The notes under the pieces are model-generated. The model saw only the letters and a list, made by a program, of their open reading frames with translations, was not told where the DNA came from and made no database searches. The position numbers and the translations under genes were made by a program. 64,000 bases of DNA from Prosapia bicincta (taxonomy: Eukaryota; Arthropoda; Insecta; Hemiptera; Cercopidae), in the NCBI GenBank assembly GCA_036971475.1, contig JBAIZL010000063.1, forward strand, positions 1,461,790-1,525,789, written 5' to 3'. Below are positions 36,094 through 48,071 of the stretch, in pieces. How positions within the stretch are numbered: the first letter of the stretch is position 1; each line of letters begins with the position of its first letter.

Positions 36094-37460
36094 TTGTCTC
36101 TTTTTGTGTCAACAATCCTAACCCTTCATCTAGCTGTATTTATCATAATCCACTACCTGGGATCTGCTAAACTGCATACTCCCTGTAAGCCACAAACTAC
36201 AACATTCAAACGATGCTATGTGTATTTTCTCAGATATTCTCTCTCAATTTACAAACTAAGACTGCACCATTGCTTTATAACTTCTCTGTGTTATGTTTAC
36301 AACATTCGTACGTTTTATACAAAAACCCTGGTTGTCAAAACCCATATTTTGAATCCAAATAACTTATTCTTAAATCAAATCCCATACTTTGATTTAAAAA
36401 CAATACAGCTAGTTGTTGACACAACAAGGACTTTATTCACTTTATTTTTCTTAAATTTTCTTCTAACATTACTATAATACTTTGATTTGAAATTTTGACT
36501 AAGCTCTTGCACTTATAAAATAAGAGATGAAACTAAACAGAAACTAGGACTTTCCATTCATATACAATTTTTGGTCAAGTGTTTTAGTCTCTTCGTGTAG
36601 TATTGTGTTCTGAGATTTTTGTCGTGTCTATCTCGTGTAAAAGTGAATTTAATGTCATTGGGCCCTTTCGACACGCTATTATGTAAATGTGTCGTCATGG
36701 TTTTGTAACATTGCATACAAGGCACATGCCATTTTCCTTATTAATCAATTCCCCTTTTAAAAATTAAACAATGGCTTGAATTTCTTCCAACATTAACTTT
36801 TAATACTCTTTTATTCATCTAAAAAATAATTTACCCCTTTCAGAATGTCCCTGTTTCAGTTTTAAATGACTTATATGAGCTCTTCTATAATATTGAAGTT
36901 ATTACCTTGTTGAAACAGTACAGACACATGATTAAACAAATTTACAATATTTTATATGGACCTTCATATTTCATAGCCAATTTACTTTGAAAATCCTTTG
37001 AGTTTAAATTAATAACCATACAACTTTGTATACTATTTAATGCTACTTTACATTTTGTTTACAATTAAAATGACAAGAGTTTTAAGAAATATCTTTTACT
37101 TAAATTATCTTTGAATTTTTCTCATATTATGTGAACAATCCTAACCTATCATATAGCTGTATAAACCTGCTCACTTCTTGTAAGCCACCTAATTACCATA
37201 TTTGCTCCTGAGCACATTGTTTCACGACACTTTTGTGTATACAATTTTTACTCTCATTTGGCAAAATTTTAAGCCTGTACCATTGTCTTATAACTTATTT
37301 GTTATCTTATGCCTCTTCAGTACATCTTAACCCTTTCTGAATTTCAAACCCCATTCTTTGAAAATCCACTAACTTTATTCTTAAATTAAATCCCATACTT
37401 TAATTTAGGAATTAAATACAGCTAATTGTTCACAACAAAAAAAGTTGTTATTCAAATCAT
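36094..37460 (+). repeat. Diverged ~1.0-kb direct duplication
   Basis: Sequence at about 36108-36440 recurs at about 37131-37460 (offset about 1,015-1,025). Shared blocks are aacaatcctaacc, agctgtat, ctgtaagccac (ttgtaagccac), tcttaaat.aaatcccatac and acagcta.ttgtt.acaac. Weaker similarity extends left of both. The 127-codon frame at 36094-36477 is not kept in the second copy, so it is not supported as a gene. Confidence 0.55.
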
Positions 37461-40130
37461 TATTATTAACTCTTCTTTTAAGATGTTTACCTTTTTTTTA
37501 AAAAAAATATGAAGTGTAAAATCATAATAGATACTTTTTTTTCTAAAGGTAAAGTCATTTATACTTAAATATATTTATACCTAATTGATTTAGGAAAGTT
37601 GTTTGGATATTAATTTCTATTTTTTGGTAATTATGTGCTATTTATATTGAACAAGTAATTTTACTACAGACCTATTTTAATGGTCATTATTAAATAATCA
37701 CCAATTCAACTTTTTAAAAGCGTTCATAAGAAGGTTCACAAAATATAACTGTTTTATATCTCAGTTACATTATAACAGGCTTAATTGCAATGTGCTGATA
37801 TTCTTTACAATAGTGTTACATTTATGTTAACTGATATTCTGACTTAATTCAGAATATCTATTCAGAGATACGAGAAAATAATAAGTAATAATCATATTAT
37901 CATTATTGAAATCAGTTGAGACAGACGCAAATATAATACTAGTTATTTTATTTTATCGAAGACAAAAAGGCCATTTCATTTTGAATAATTAAAATTCTAC
38001 CACACTTTGTTTGAGTTCGTATGATACAGTAATATATGATAGGTTTTTGTAACCAAAACTATCGTTTAATAACGCTTAATCATTGAAAATGTAGTGGCAT
38101 ATGTATAAGTATCTTGACGTGAAACGTAGAACATATGACTCCAAAACTATATTTGTGATATTTATTATTGTTTTTGTATACTACATATACCTTTGTATGA
38201 CAATAATTGTTGTGTTACACATACAAGCAGGCATAAATAAACATTATATCTTAGTTTTTATTGAAAGTTATATTTTAGTTTAATAAAAGAAAAATAAATA
38301 TTTTATATTATATATAGAGATATTTACATATGGAAAAAACAAATAAACGCAACCAAGTATTTTATTAATTTAGTAATTATTGTGTTGCAAAAGAAATTGG
38401 GAATAAAATTTAATATTAATAGATGTAATACGCCCACTTTGGTAGGCATGGAATATTCCAAAGGTGTGTAAATAATAGACTTCAAGAGCTTTAAATTACT
38501 TTTGTGAAGGTGTATAAAAGTTTAGCCTTCCTAATATCTTGCTAAATTTCTCTCATTTTGAACCTAACTATCATGTTACGGCTTAGCTCTATTTATAGCA
38601 AGTGTTTGCTACATCTGTGACTTCACATCTGTGATCACAGTTCAGCATGGTGCACACATTGTGAATTTTAGAAGACTAAATCCTCTTATATGAATGTTCT
38701 TGTTTACAATTAAATGTATCACTAATAGCAATTCATTTTGTACTCATCCTTTGGTATGTAAATTGTCCAATAAAATGTTAAAAGAGTATTGTACAAAATC
38801 GTGTCTTATAATTCAGTTACTAGAGGATATTTTTCTGATTTGAAGGAGTTTAACGAAATGTAAAGCACGATAAATTTAAAGCGAAATGAGTTATATTATA
38901 GTTTATATTACATACGTGTAAAAGTATTATTAAGTAAATTAAACATAGACTATTTGTCGTTAGAATATTTAAAAACTTCTAAACAAAGTTTATAACATTT
39001 ACTATCAAATATCAGTATTTGGAAATAGTTTATTTAGACTAATAAATATATTATAATGAATTATACTATAACACAACAAGTAAAGTTCAATTTTCTTTCC
39101 CTAATTAGAAAAAAAACATTAAACAAATAATCGTTTTTGCAATTTAATACAATTTTCCTCGTTTGCCTTTTTTCAGTCCAAGTCTGCTCTAAGAAGATTA
39201 TACATTCTTATTGATTTAAATTTTTTATGTTGCACATAAAATTACTTAAATACAAACTTCTTTTGCTACACTTACAACTGCGTTCACCTCTAGTCTGCTT
39301 AAATTAGTTTAAATATTGTTTAGAATACAGTAATAATTAATTAATAATAATCTTTTATAATAACTATTAAGTTCTTTAAAACATAATAATTTTGGTCAAA
39401 CGTAAACAATTCAACACACATTTATGTTAAATAGACAGAAAACTACAAGGTTTTTATAATTAGTGATTTATAATAACAATACAGGTTTATAACATTATCA
39501 CACATCATAGTTGTAATTATTTCGTCTAAGAATAATTGACCTATCAGGAGAATGTAAGGACAGTGGTCATTGTAGTCCACGGCATTGCAAAAATATTAAG
39601 AAGGTCTTTATTATCTCTTTAAAGAAACGCATCGTAAATATATTAATATCGTTGCACTATTGTGTTAGGTACTGTACAATATTAATGACAAATGTTACAG
39701 TTGACTGCTCCCTTGGGAACGTTTTCGTCAACATTCAAAACTATGTTTCTAGGTATTCCTACTAATAAAGTTGTGGAAATTTCCTGTAGAGAGTAATTGG
39801 TTTTGTTTCATCCCAGCTTTCTCACATTGAAGTCATTTCTATGTAATAATACTTAGAGCTGACAAATACAGATAAATCGCTCTAATGACGAAATGTTTTT
39901 TGTCAGATTACTTACTAAAATTAAAACTTCCTAATTGGATGTGTTTTTATAATTAGTAATACAAGGTTTTTTGTACAACACACATTTTTGAAAACATGAA
40001 TGTTTAATTGAAACGTATACCAACTTTGATCATAACGTAGTATTTGCTAGTTAGGCATAGCATTACAAAATATATTTATTTAAACATAAACGGTATTCAA
40101 CTATTCTGTCAGCTTAGCCTATGAGGATAT
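37461..40130. other. Unassigned AT-rich DNA
   Basis: No frame above about 60 codons, no long microsatellite and no family recognised. Confidence 0.5.
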
Positions 40131-40310
40131 ATTAATAGCCAAATAAAAAAGATACACAAAACTCACAAACGTTTTACCATTTACTCAGACGCTTTTCAAT
40201 GTCAAAGTCATCATCCACTGTAACTATTACCAATATAAACTATAACCCAAATATTTTTTAAATATAGGATTAAATTGTGAGTTTTGTGTACGATTTATAA
40301 ATTACAACAT
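40131..40310 (-). mobile_element. Short element with 16-bp inverted repeat
   Basis: tacacaaaactcacaa at 40153-40168 and its exact complement ttgtgagttttgtgta at 40275-40290 bracket 106 bp. On the minus strand the interior reads gtggatgatgactttgaca, then gaaaagcgtctgagtaaatg, then gtaaaacg, the same type of hairpin end as the other ends listed here. It is probably a 3'-end remnant of a Penelope-like or related element, or a MITE. Confidence 0.45.
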
Positions 40311-41060
40311 ATAATTAGGTTTTAACAATTAACATATTGTGTTTTGCAATGTATGCCAGTTATTATGAACATTCTAATCCAATCTTGCTAAGTGAAAGGG
40401 TTTGTGAGCCCTTACAGGAAAAATGAGAAATGGTTAAATAACGCCTTACTTTACATTTATCCATTAATTACTTTCAAGAAAAACTATTCTACCTTAAAGT
40501 ATTTTTAAATTAGTTTTCAAGTGAAATAGAAATAAAGTAATTTATCCACAGTTACTTTCAACTCAGTATCAGTCTGACATGGTAGTTAACCTTATCTTAT
40601 ATATTTAAAGTTACTGTACCTAGTATACAGCTTAGTACTACTGTGTACTATTTGTATGCATACATTATTCGCTATACATTTCTCACGAGTATATGGGATA
40701 TAGGTTAAATTTACACCGGTTATGCATTAAAAATACGTTGTATTTACAATCACTACATTTCCCTGTATAAAGGAACTGAATAAATAATAAATTCATTTTT
40801 ATTTTGAAAATGGTATTCGTTTATTTATATGGTTATTGAGACTTTAGGTATTATTTTGTTTTAAATAAACCGGATATGAAATTTCTGATTATATATAATC
40901 AAAAACCAAACTCAATAACTATGAATTACGTATGTTAATTTCATCTTTATAATTTACTGTAGTGTGCATTATCCCGTACAGGTACTTTGGTATAAGTAAT
41001 AGGTTGCTGAATAGAGATTCATACATTTACAGAAAAAGTGAAAGTGAAAAGAAACAAATA
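40311..41060. other. Unassigned AT-rich DNA
   Basis: No open frame, long repeat or RNA gene recognised. Confidence 0.5.
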
Positions 41061-41390
41061 TTACAAAAAAATAGAAATAATGTCAATTCTCAATAAGATT
41101 AATGAACTAAACTTTTTGTTTTAGTTACTTTCTACTAAATAATATAAATAATGTTCCAAAACATATGCGTTAAAAGAGCTGTTTCATCACGTAAGCTGTA
41201 ACATATAATCAGCTGTTATTTTTAATCATAGGTTATGACATATTTTATTCCAAATAACAATATTTTGACCTTGACTCTTTTGTGAAACGTTTATGTTTTC
41301 ATATAAACCTTAAATTAATTATTATCAAATTATTATTTGAATTAACTGTATTGTCATCTAGTGGATAGTTTTTGAGGTAATTGTGTATTC
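41061..41390 (+). repeat. CAGCTG-core repeat, copy 5
   Basis: Core gtaacatataatcagctg near 41200 with right arm ataggttat near 41232, followed by tattttattccaaat and cttttgtgaaacg. Both ends blur into AT-rich DNA and the tail is not seen. Confidence 0.5.
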
Positions 41391-41545
41391 ACAACAAATT
41401 CTAAATAGCAAAACACACTCACAATCAAATACTATACTATAACGCGTAATTAACTACTGTATGAACAATAACACACCACAGACTGACACCAATACAACAC
41501 ACCTGAGCAACAACTTATCCGTGACTCATAGCATGGAACTGCCTA

Positions 41546-41776
41546 GTGCGAAATGAGTCTGCTGAAATATCAGTTAGTACTGGTTTTTTTGGCCAAGTTG
41601 ATAACAAAAGAGTAAATTATAAGAAAACCCTCAAGATGTACAACACACAAACTGCGAGAAATCTAGCTTATATTTACACAACTAGCAATTCAGAAGTGAC
41701 GTATTACAACGGCCTGAGTAATGCGGATCTGAGATCAGTTAAGTTCATGCGAAGTAAGAAGAAAAGGAATAATTAA
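41546..41776 (+). other. Unidentified 76-codon frame
   Basis: An open frame with a polar, Asn/Lys/Ser/Thr-rich translation ending in a basic MRSKKKRNN. It sits next to a tRNA-like sequence on the other strand. No family recognised; likely chance or element debris. Confidence 0.12.
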
Positions 41777-41829
41777 ATACTCACAATACGATCTCGCCCT
41801 ATGTATTCATTATCCTAGGCAGAATCGAT

Positions 41830-41925
41830 TTAAATTTGAAAGGGACCCAGATATCCGGGATCGAAGCAATGATATGTACGTAGATAAGCAAGTTATCTAC
41901 AGCCTAGACCATTTAGCCTCTGCTG
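41830..41925 (-). tRNA. Degenerate tRNA-like sequence (possible SINE head)
   Basis: The minus strand has an A-box-like aatggtctagg, a 5-bp stem in gataacttgcttatc at the anticodon-arm position, and a B-box-like cttcgatcccgg about 45 bp after the A box. Acceptor pairing is not evident and the T stem does not pair well. This fits a decayed tRNA-derived SINE better than a working tRNA. Confidence 0.3.
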
Positions 41926-43760
41926 ATATTGAATAACAGTTGTTGAGCGTTATCTTTACCGATAAAATATTTTGCAATAAGGATTTTACAACAGGTTCTA
42001 TTAATTCAAGGCTAGAGTGATTCAATTAGGCAGACTTCATAAGATGCATCCCACTTATCTTTCCACTAATAGATTAGAATCCCAAAGTTAATAATTAGGG
42101 AAACTTTCCCTAGATTGGGAAGATACACAATTAATTCTATTATAAAGAAACTGTGAAATATATTCACAGATTTGAAAAAATGGAATGCAACTAAATAATG
42201 TCCTTTATATTTCGTGAAATAATTAAATCACTGTTATAAATATTCAATGAGAGTACTATGATTACAAAAGCTGGATTGCCTAATTGTGCGTTTAATTTTA
42301 AAAACTTACTTTCATTTTAAATTTATTACCTTTCACGAATATTGTTTACTTTTACATTACAAATTTGAGCTCCATCCCAAAAAAAAAATGTTTCCTCAAC
42401 TATGCTGGAAAACAAATGAGATTTAATACATAAAATTGTATGCCTTTCACAAATAGAAACATATAGGATTCTTATTTATTTTATCTATTGCTTTGTAAAA
42501 GTGGGAAATGTAATTTTCTTGTGATATTTATTTTTCTGAATATATTTTTTATTTACTTCATAGTAATAAGAAATTTGCTTTTGAAAAAAAATTGTATTTA
42601 TTTAAATCATTTGTCATAAAATTGACGAGTAATTCTTCAAAAGATTGTTTTTGATATTTGAAAAAAATGGATGTAATAATTAAAATGTCTCTCACTACAT
42701 CACTTTGATTTTAGCTTGGATTATGTAGTAATTTATTCATTTCACGCCTTGATTATTTCAGAGCGTGATTGTTGACATGAATTATCATATCTTGTCTTTT
42801 TTACATTATGGAATCCAGTTAATTAATTTTAATTAAATATGCTTTGAAAAATACTAGACTTAAGTTGAAATAACTTAATTCATTATAATTTTGTGTATAG
42901 TTTTATTTTAATAATTTTATTTTTATGTAATTTAATTATTTTATTATTTAAAATTAAATGTGGTTTGTGATATCCTCGATTTTTTGTCGGATTTTGAAGG
43001 TGTGTTACTATACTTACAGATCTTTTAAGAATCATTCTACTCCACAAACAAAGAGTAAATGTTTTCATATTAGTTTGTTATATTAAAAGCCCCAACAAAT
43101 TGAATGTAGCAACATAATAATTGAAATATTTTTTTACTTTTCAATATTGGAATGTAGTAACTCCTAACTGGAATAAAAAATCGATTCTGCAGGTTGTAGG
43201 AAGAATTAAAGGAAACTAATGGGATAAACCTGCCAAAACATGATGCAATTATTATGTGGATAAGGAAAGACATTTAGAGGTATAGCCTTCCCAGGTAAAT
43301 ATACTAAGATGTAACTTTGTCTTATTAAAATGTGGGAAAGCTTTATCCCATTTTCCCGCTCAAATGACTATGATATGGGATATCTCATCACACAGGAAAA
43401 CAAATAAATATACCCGCAGTATGGATATATAGATGTTTCCTGTCATAAATACATTTTTCAACCGTAAATGTAAAGCATACATAAATTCCTGTGTTTTTAT
43501 TTTCAAAAAAACAAAACAAACAAAAGTAGGTTAAATTCAATGACCTTACTGGTTTTATAATTATACTGAATCATAAACTTTATTACAAAGAGCGTGATTC
43601 AGTAAATTGGTTACGTACGGCAAATGGTGAGAACTTGTACTAAAAGATGAATGCTGATATGTATATGCATATGTATCAAAAAACAATGAATTGAAAACTA
43701 AAATATGATTTAAAATATTTTAATGACTACGAATTAAAAATTTCCAAGAAAGACGAGATA
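41926..43760. other. Unassigned AT-rich DNA
   Basis: Frames at 42883-43068 and 43070-43273 (minus) have no motif. Nothing else recognised. Confidence 0.5.
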
Positions 43761-43769
43761 TTTTTATCG

Positions 43770-44350
43770 TAAAGGGAACCCCATGGCCTTGAGGTGTGCA
43801 GAATAGAAGTGACCACCAGCGGCCAGTCGGCCAGTCAACTCAAACAATAATTACTATGTTTACCAGTTAAGACAACCGAATGAAATTCATGAATACGAAC
43901 GAAACCCACCAAAGGTGAATGTGTGCTGCAGGTTATTTCATGACCGACTTGTGGGGCCCTTCTCTTTTGGTAAAAGAACAAGTACAGCTATAATTTATTT
44001 GGACTAGAAGAGTTTGTGTTTCCTCCGTTTGACGATATTGAAAAGCAAAATGGAAACGTCTCATTTTTATGCAAGGTGGAGTTCATCCTCACCCTCTTCT
44101 AGCTGTCCTAATCAGGTTTCCTAATTGATTTATTGGCAGAAATTCACCGATTCCTTGGCCGCCCAGGCCCCGAGCCTTACCCTCTTTAAATTTCTTTCAA
44201 TGGGGGAACATAAGGTACGTAGTCCATACTGAGAAGGTACGTGACTTGTGCAGCATCTGCGCAAACGCATTACGGCCCCCTCAACATTATGACTCTAGAA
44301 ATGATTCAAAGCACATGGTGTAAAATCGAATACAGTTTCTATGTCTGCCG
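43770..44350. other. Less AT-rich patch, possibly exonic or element-derived
   Basis: This about 580-bp stretch is clearly richer in G and C than its surroundings and has several CpG. It carries two close splice-donor-like sites, aaggtacgt at 44212-44220 and 44234-44242, and an acceptor-like tttattggcag near 44130. No convincing protein was found in any frame between them. It may be a non-coding exon, a regulatory patch or an old element. Confidence 0.2.
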
Positions 44351-44380
44351 AGTCACAAATAGGTTCGACATAGGCACAAA

Positions 44381-44560
44381 TTATATATATATATATATTT
44401 AATAAATTAAAAATATTTCTAAAACAGGAATACTTTTTTTGCATATATCATTCAAAGCTTTACGCCGATAAATTATTCTTGTTTTTGAAATATTTTTAAT
44501 TTATTAACTATATTAGAAGAAAACATATCACTGTATATATAAACACAATTGAATTAATCA
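44381..44560. mobile_element. Penelope-like 3' end pair, cgccga family, copy 3
   Basis: After a short TA tract (44381-44400), a minus-oriented piece (about 44401-44471: aataaattaaaaatatttc, attcaaagctttacgccga) is followed by a plus-oriented piece (about 44474-44550: attcttgtttttgaaatat, ttattaactatattagaaga, aacatatcactgtatat). Together they form an inverted pair of the same end sequence found at 5447-5693. Confidence 0.45.
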
Positions 44561-44601
44561 TATACTTTTGGAATGTTCCTCTTTCTCTCACTATCTACAC
44601 T

Positions 44602-44660
44602 CCCCCCCCCACACACACACAAACAAATACACACATACACACAACACACGCGCGCGCGCA

Positions 44661-44699
<39 letters not shown>
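44602..44699. repeat. (C)9-(CA)n-(CG)n-(CA)n microsatellite, left flank of unit B
   Basis: Nine C, then interrupted CA, a cgcgcgcgcg run at about 44648-44658 and about 40 bp of CA. It ends at the tgcggcggg terminus of unit B. Confidence 0.95.
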
Positions 44700-44702
<3 letters not shown>

Positions 44703-46429
44703 GGCGGGCTGTATTCTGTTGGAATACCTACCGCAAAAAGAAAAAACTTATAACAAAGAGAGTTTAAAATTTTAACGATATAAAACAAACCAAGCCATCT
44801 TAAGGCGTTTAGAAAATTAAAGAGGGTCATTTGCCAGGGGAAAACTGCCAAAATCTACCTAGAAATACAATCAAAATTTCAAAAGATACAGCAAGACGAA
44901 AGAAATCAAAAAACAAGAATAGAAAAAACTTGTAAAAAGCACCAATAAAAAGTTATACGGCCAGAACGAAAAATAGTTATAATTCGATCCCGTATTGATT
45001 TTCGATAGCAACTTTGAAGAACACAAAGGAATGCGTGCGCAGATTATTACGTAATCGATAGAGATCCTTATTGGTTAGGAAGAATCATGGGAACAGATAG
45101 TTGGAGAAGAAAGGCCTACTAGTGGGAAAAGCAGTAGCGTCCTGACGCGGACAGCTTAACTAAAACATCCAAAGTGAACGGACGTGTCGAGGTTAATTCC
45201 GGTGAAAGACAATGAACTATTGTGTTATTACCGTAAATCGATAGAAAACGATGCGAGGCTAAGTAAGTTGTGATTCGCCGGTATGTCGTGACGTGGTGTT
45301 TAGAAAAATGGGGCCCTTTCGGCAAAGATCTAGCCGAAAGAGGTATCCCAAAAATAAGATCGATGTGTGCAAGCGTCTTAGGAAGTTGTTGTGTTTTAAA
45401 CTTTAACTAAAAATCAACCTTACTCTGAAATGGTAAGGCGAAGTGAACAGTGTTGATTTAGAAAACATTTTAAAAGAAAATAAAATTCAAAATTAACTAA
45501 ATAAAATCCAAAATTAACTGTGGTAGAAATTTATAAAATTTGAGTGTTAGGAAATGCCCAGCTAGGAACAGTGTTACAAAAGGGCTTAAAGTCAAACTTT
45601 TATTAGTATGAATTCTAAATTTAAAGATGTGCCAAATACATAGAAAAAAGAAAATATGACCAGTCGCAGAGAGAGACGGAAGCCAAGCAGAGCTGATCCA
45701 ATTAACAAAGGGAAGGTGATATTCAAATATGGCGGCCAACTCACGTTAAAGCTGGACAGGCAGCAAGCGTCGGTTCAAGAAGAAAGCCAAGCAGGACCTC
45801 CCCACCTAACTGGATAACAAAGATCGCGGCAGAGAGAGAGGGAAAGGAGTGAAACCAGGCCCTATAGAAAAGTTAAGGTCAGATCTGCACGGTTTTATTT
45901 AGAAGGAGTTATTTTGTAATTTTTAAAGTTGAAACCAATTAACATAAATTGTTCTTTTAAGTAAAAAAGAGTTATATCATTAATTCAACTTAATTAAATT
46001 AAACTGTTGGGTTTATCTAGAAAGGGGTACAATTATATTTAGGTATCCAATAAATTAAATTAAAATAAAGTTTTAAGTAAAAATAAAGGGTTGGCTTTGA
46101 TCCGTATTAAATTAAAATATTTCAAATGTGCAACAAAAGGGTTAAGTAAAACAAGAGATGTTTTAAATAAGGTTTTATATATGGATGAATTTTGTAAATT
46201 GCGAAAATATGAATAATACCCAAATATTTAAAACAAGGGATTTTGAAATGTGAGTGGGGCTAGCTAATAAATTAAAATACGTTTTTTTAGATTAATTATA
46301 AGGTTATTTTGATTATTTCAAGATTTATGTATATATATATATATAAGAAAATTTCAGGTGGTTGTTGGTGATAGGGAAAACATAAATACAAAAAAAATCT
46401 TTGCAAGTTTTTGAAATTTAAGTTATATG

Positions 46430-46890
46430 ATTTCTGTAAATGGGTTATTGACCAAACAAAAATGTTAATTAAATTTTAGTAAGTATATATTTCCTTCAGA
46501 AATTGCGTTGATAAATTTTCAGTAAATGTTAGTTAATTTCCAATATGTAGGACTTTCTTGCAGAAAGGGTTAATTAAATTTTAGCAAAAGGGTTAAATAT
46601 TTTCTCTTAAATGGGTTAAATCAAATTTAGTAAATGTGTGGATTCCTTTTTGTAAATGATTAAGGGTCTGTCAGAAAGGCTTTTAAATTTGTTTCAGTAA
46701 ACGTTCTAATTAAAATATGCAGCAAATGTTGTAATTTCCATTCGGTAAATGTTTGATTTCACTCATCAGTTTTTAAATCACTTTTAACAGTTTTTATTAA
46801 ATATAATTTGTTATTCAGTAAATATTTTGGATCTCTTGCGGTAGATATAACTATATGTTTTAAATATAATTTCTTGTTCAGTATGTGCTT
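46430..46890 (+). repeat. Degenerate ~45-60-bp repeats inside unit B
   Basis: Blocks resembling cagtaaatg.gttaattaaa and ttttagtaaatg recur about every 45-60 bp (near 46440, 46525, 46570, 46610, 46640, 46700, 46750, 46820). Spacing and sequence are loose. Scattered gggttaa words are part of this pattern and not a telomere array. Confidence 0.45.
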
Positions 46891-47845
46891 TGACATTTTT
46901 TATTTATAAGTACAATGTAATTTATGAAATTGTTTTAAGGTTGTTTGGTAAAGTTGAATTAATTTCTACATATAAAAGGAAGTAGAAAATTAATTTGAAA
47001 GGTCAATTAAAGTTAATAGAGATATAGGAAAAATTTTAACACATACATGGCTATATAGAATGTTGCCATAAATAAGTTGTTTTTAAGAGATTTTGACAAG
47101 TTGTACAGCATGTAAAGGTTAGGGAGCTTTCGGAGTGTACTGAAGAGTAAATCTTTGCTAGAAACAAAAGGGTTAAAACGAAAATTTGTAGAATGTAGCA
47201 AGTAACTTCTAATTAAAAATCAAATAAACATAAACGAATATTGTCAATTAAATTTTCAAGGTTACATAGCCAGGGATTTGGAAATAAATATTGATCAAGT
47301 AGTCAAATGTTTTGAAGTTTCACTTAAGGAAAAAGAGATATTTAAATTGAAGATAATAACCAAATTTTCAGGTAGAAAGGGTTTAATTTTGACTAACAAT
47401 GTTGAGAGATTAATGGAGTAAAATTTTACGCTTCTTTATCTTCCGATAGTTTGTAAACAAAAATTTTAAAATCTTAGTTACATGTTAAATTTCAAATTAA
47501 ATTAACAAATATTATGTTTTCTTAAAATTAGCAAGAAACAACACAAATGTAATTCAAGGTTAAAGAAATGCATACTGTGCTATGCATATTTAATTATTAA
47601 TAGATATTAAAATTAAAAAAATAATATTTTTTAACAAACTTGCATACAAAGTGAGTATTCTTTTAAACAAGTGTCTTACACTCTCCTATAATCGATATGG
47701 TCATTTCGCCGATTATATGTCTTTCAAAAGAACTCCTTCCCCGGGATGACTCACCCGTAAAGGGTAAAATTCTCAGCAAGTTAGGTTTTTTGTTATTTGA
47801 GTCCAGTGACTTGTTCTCTGGCAGATTTTGGCGAGCACTGCACAG

Positions 47846-47869
47846 CGTTCGTAGCTCTGGCTACGAACG
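47846..47869. other. Perfect 10-bp stem-loop near unit B right end
   Basis: cgttcgtagc, loop tctg, gctacgaacg, about 130 bp before the element's right terminus. Strong hairpins near the 3' end are known in Helitron-type elements, but other hallmarks of that class were not seen. Confidence 0.8.
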
Positions 47870-48001
47870 GCTCGTTTCAAGATTCTTGCAGCGGTGCTGG
47901 TTATGCGCTGGAGAGCTGGTCAACGAAAGGGTTGACGGCTGGATAAGTAAGCGTATGATAGTGGTTGAGCTGGTGGTGAGGTGGTAAGGGGGCTCGTTGC
48001 T

Positions 48002-48005
48002 ACAC

Positions 48006-48040
<35 letters not shown>

Positions 48041-48071
48041 CACGCGCGCGCGCAAACATACAAACACACAA
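48002..48071. repeat. (CA)n-(CG)n microsatellite, right flank of unit B
   Basis: CA tract with a cgcgcgcgcgc run at about 48043-48053. A CG run of the same kind lies in the left flank, so the two flanks may derive from one split tract. Confidence 0.95.

Larger units (their letters stand above)
44700..48001. mobile_element. (CA)n-flanked element, unit B
   Basis: 3,302 bp between CA tracts, beginning tgcggcgggctg and ending gtggtgaggtggtaaggg then ggctcgttgct. These match the start (tgcaacggggtg) and end (ggtgaggtgg...acgttgca) of the 17-21 kb units. Interior parallels: an A-rich zone with aaaaagttatacggcc near 44950, a mixed-composition zone with repeated tggcgg/gcagag blocks (45640-45860), then about 1.4 kb of AT-rich degenerate repeat. 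Near the right end is a perfect 10-bp hairpin (47846-47869). The 96-codon frame at 47697-47987 (non-ATG start) is the longest in it and has no recognisable domain. Interpreted as a diverged relative of A1/A2. Confidence 0.5.

Noticed and set aside
36094..36477. 127-codon frame with a hydrophobic start.
   Set aside because: It is not conserved in the duplicated copy at 37.1-37.5 kb, has a non-ATG start and shows AT-driven composition.
44320..44370. aggttcgaca, resembling a pol III B box.
   Set aside because: No A box at a suitable distance and no tRNA-like pairing.
46000..47440. Many gggttaa words, reminiscent of telomere repeats.
   Set aside because: They are scattered and not in tandem, and fit the loose 45-60-bp repeats inside unit B.
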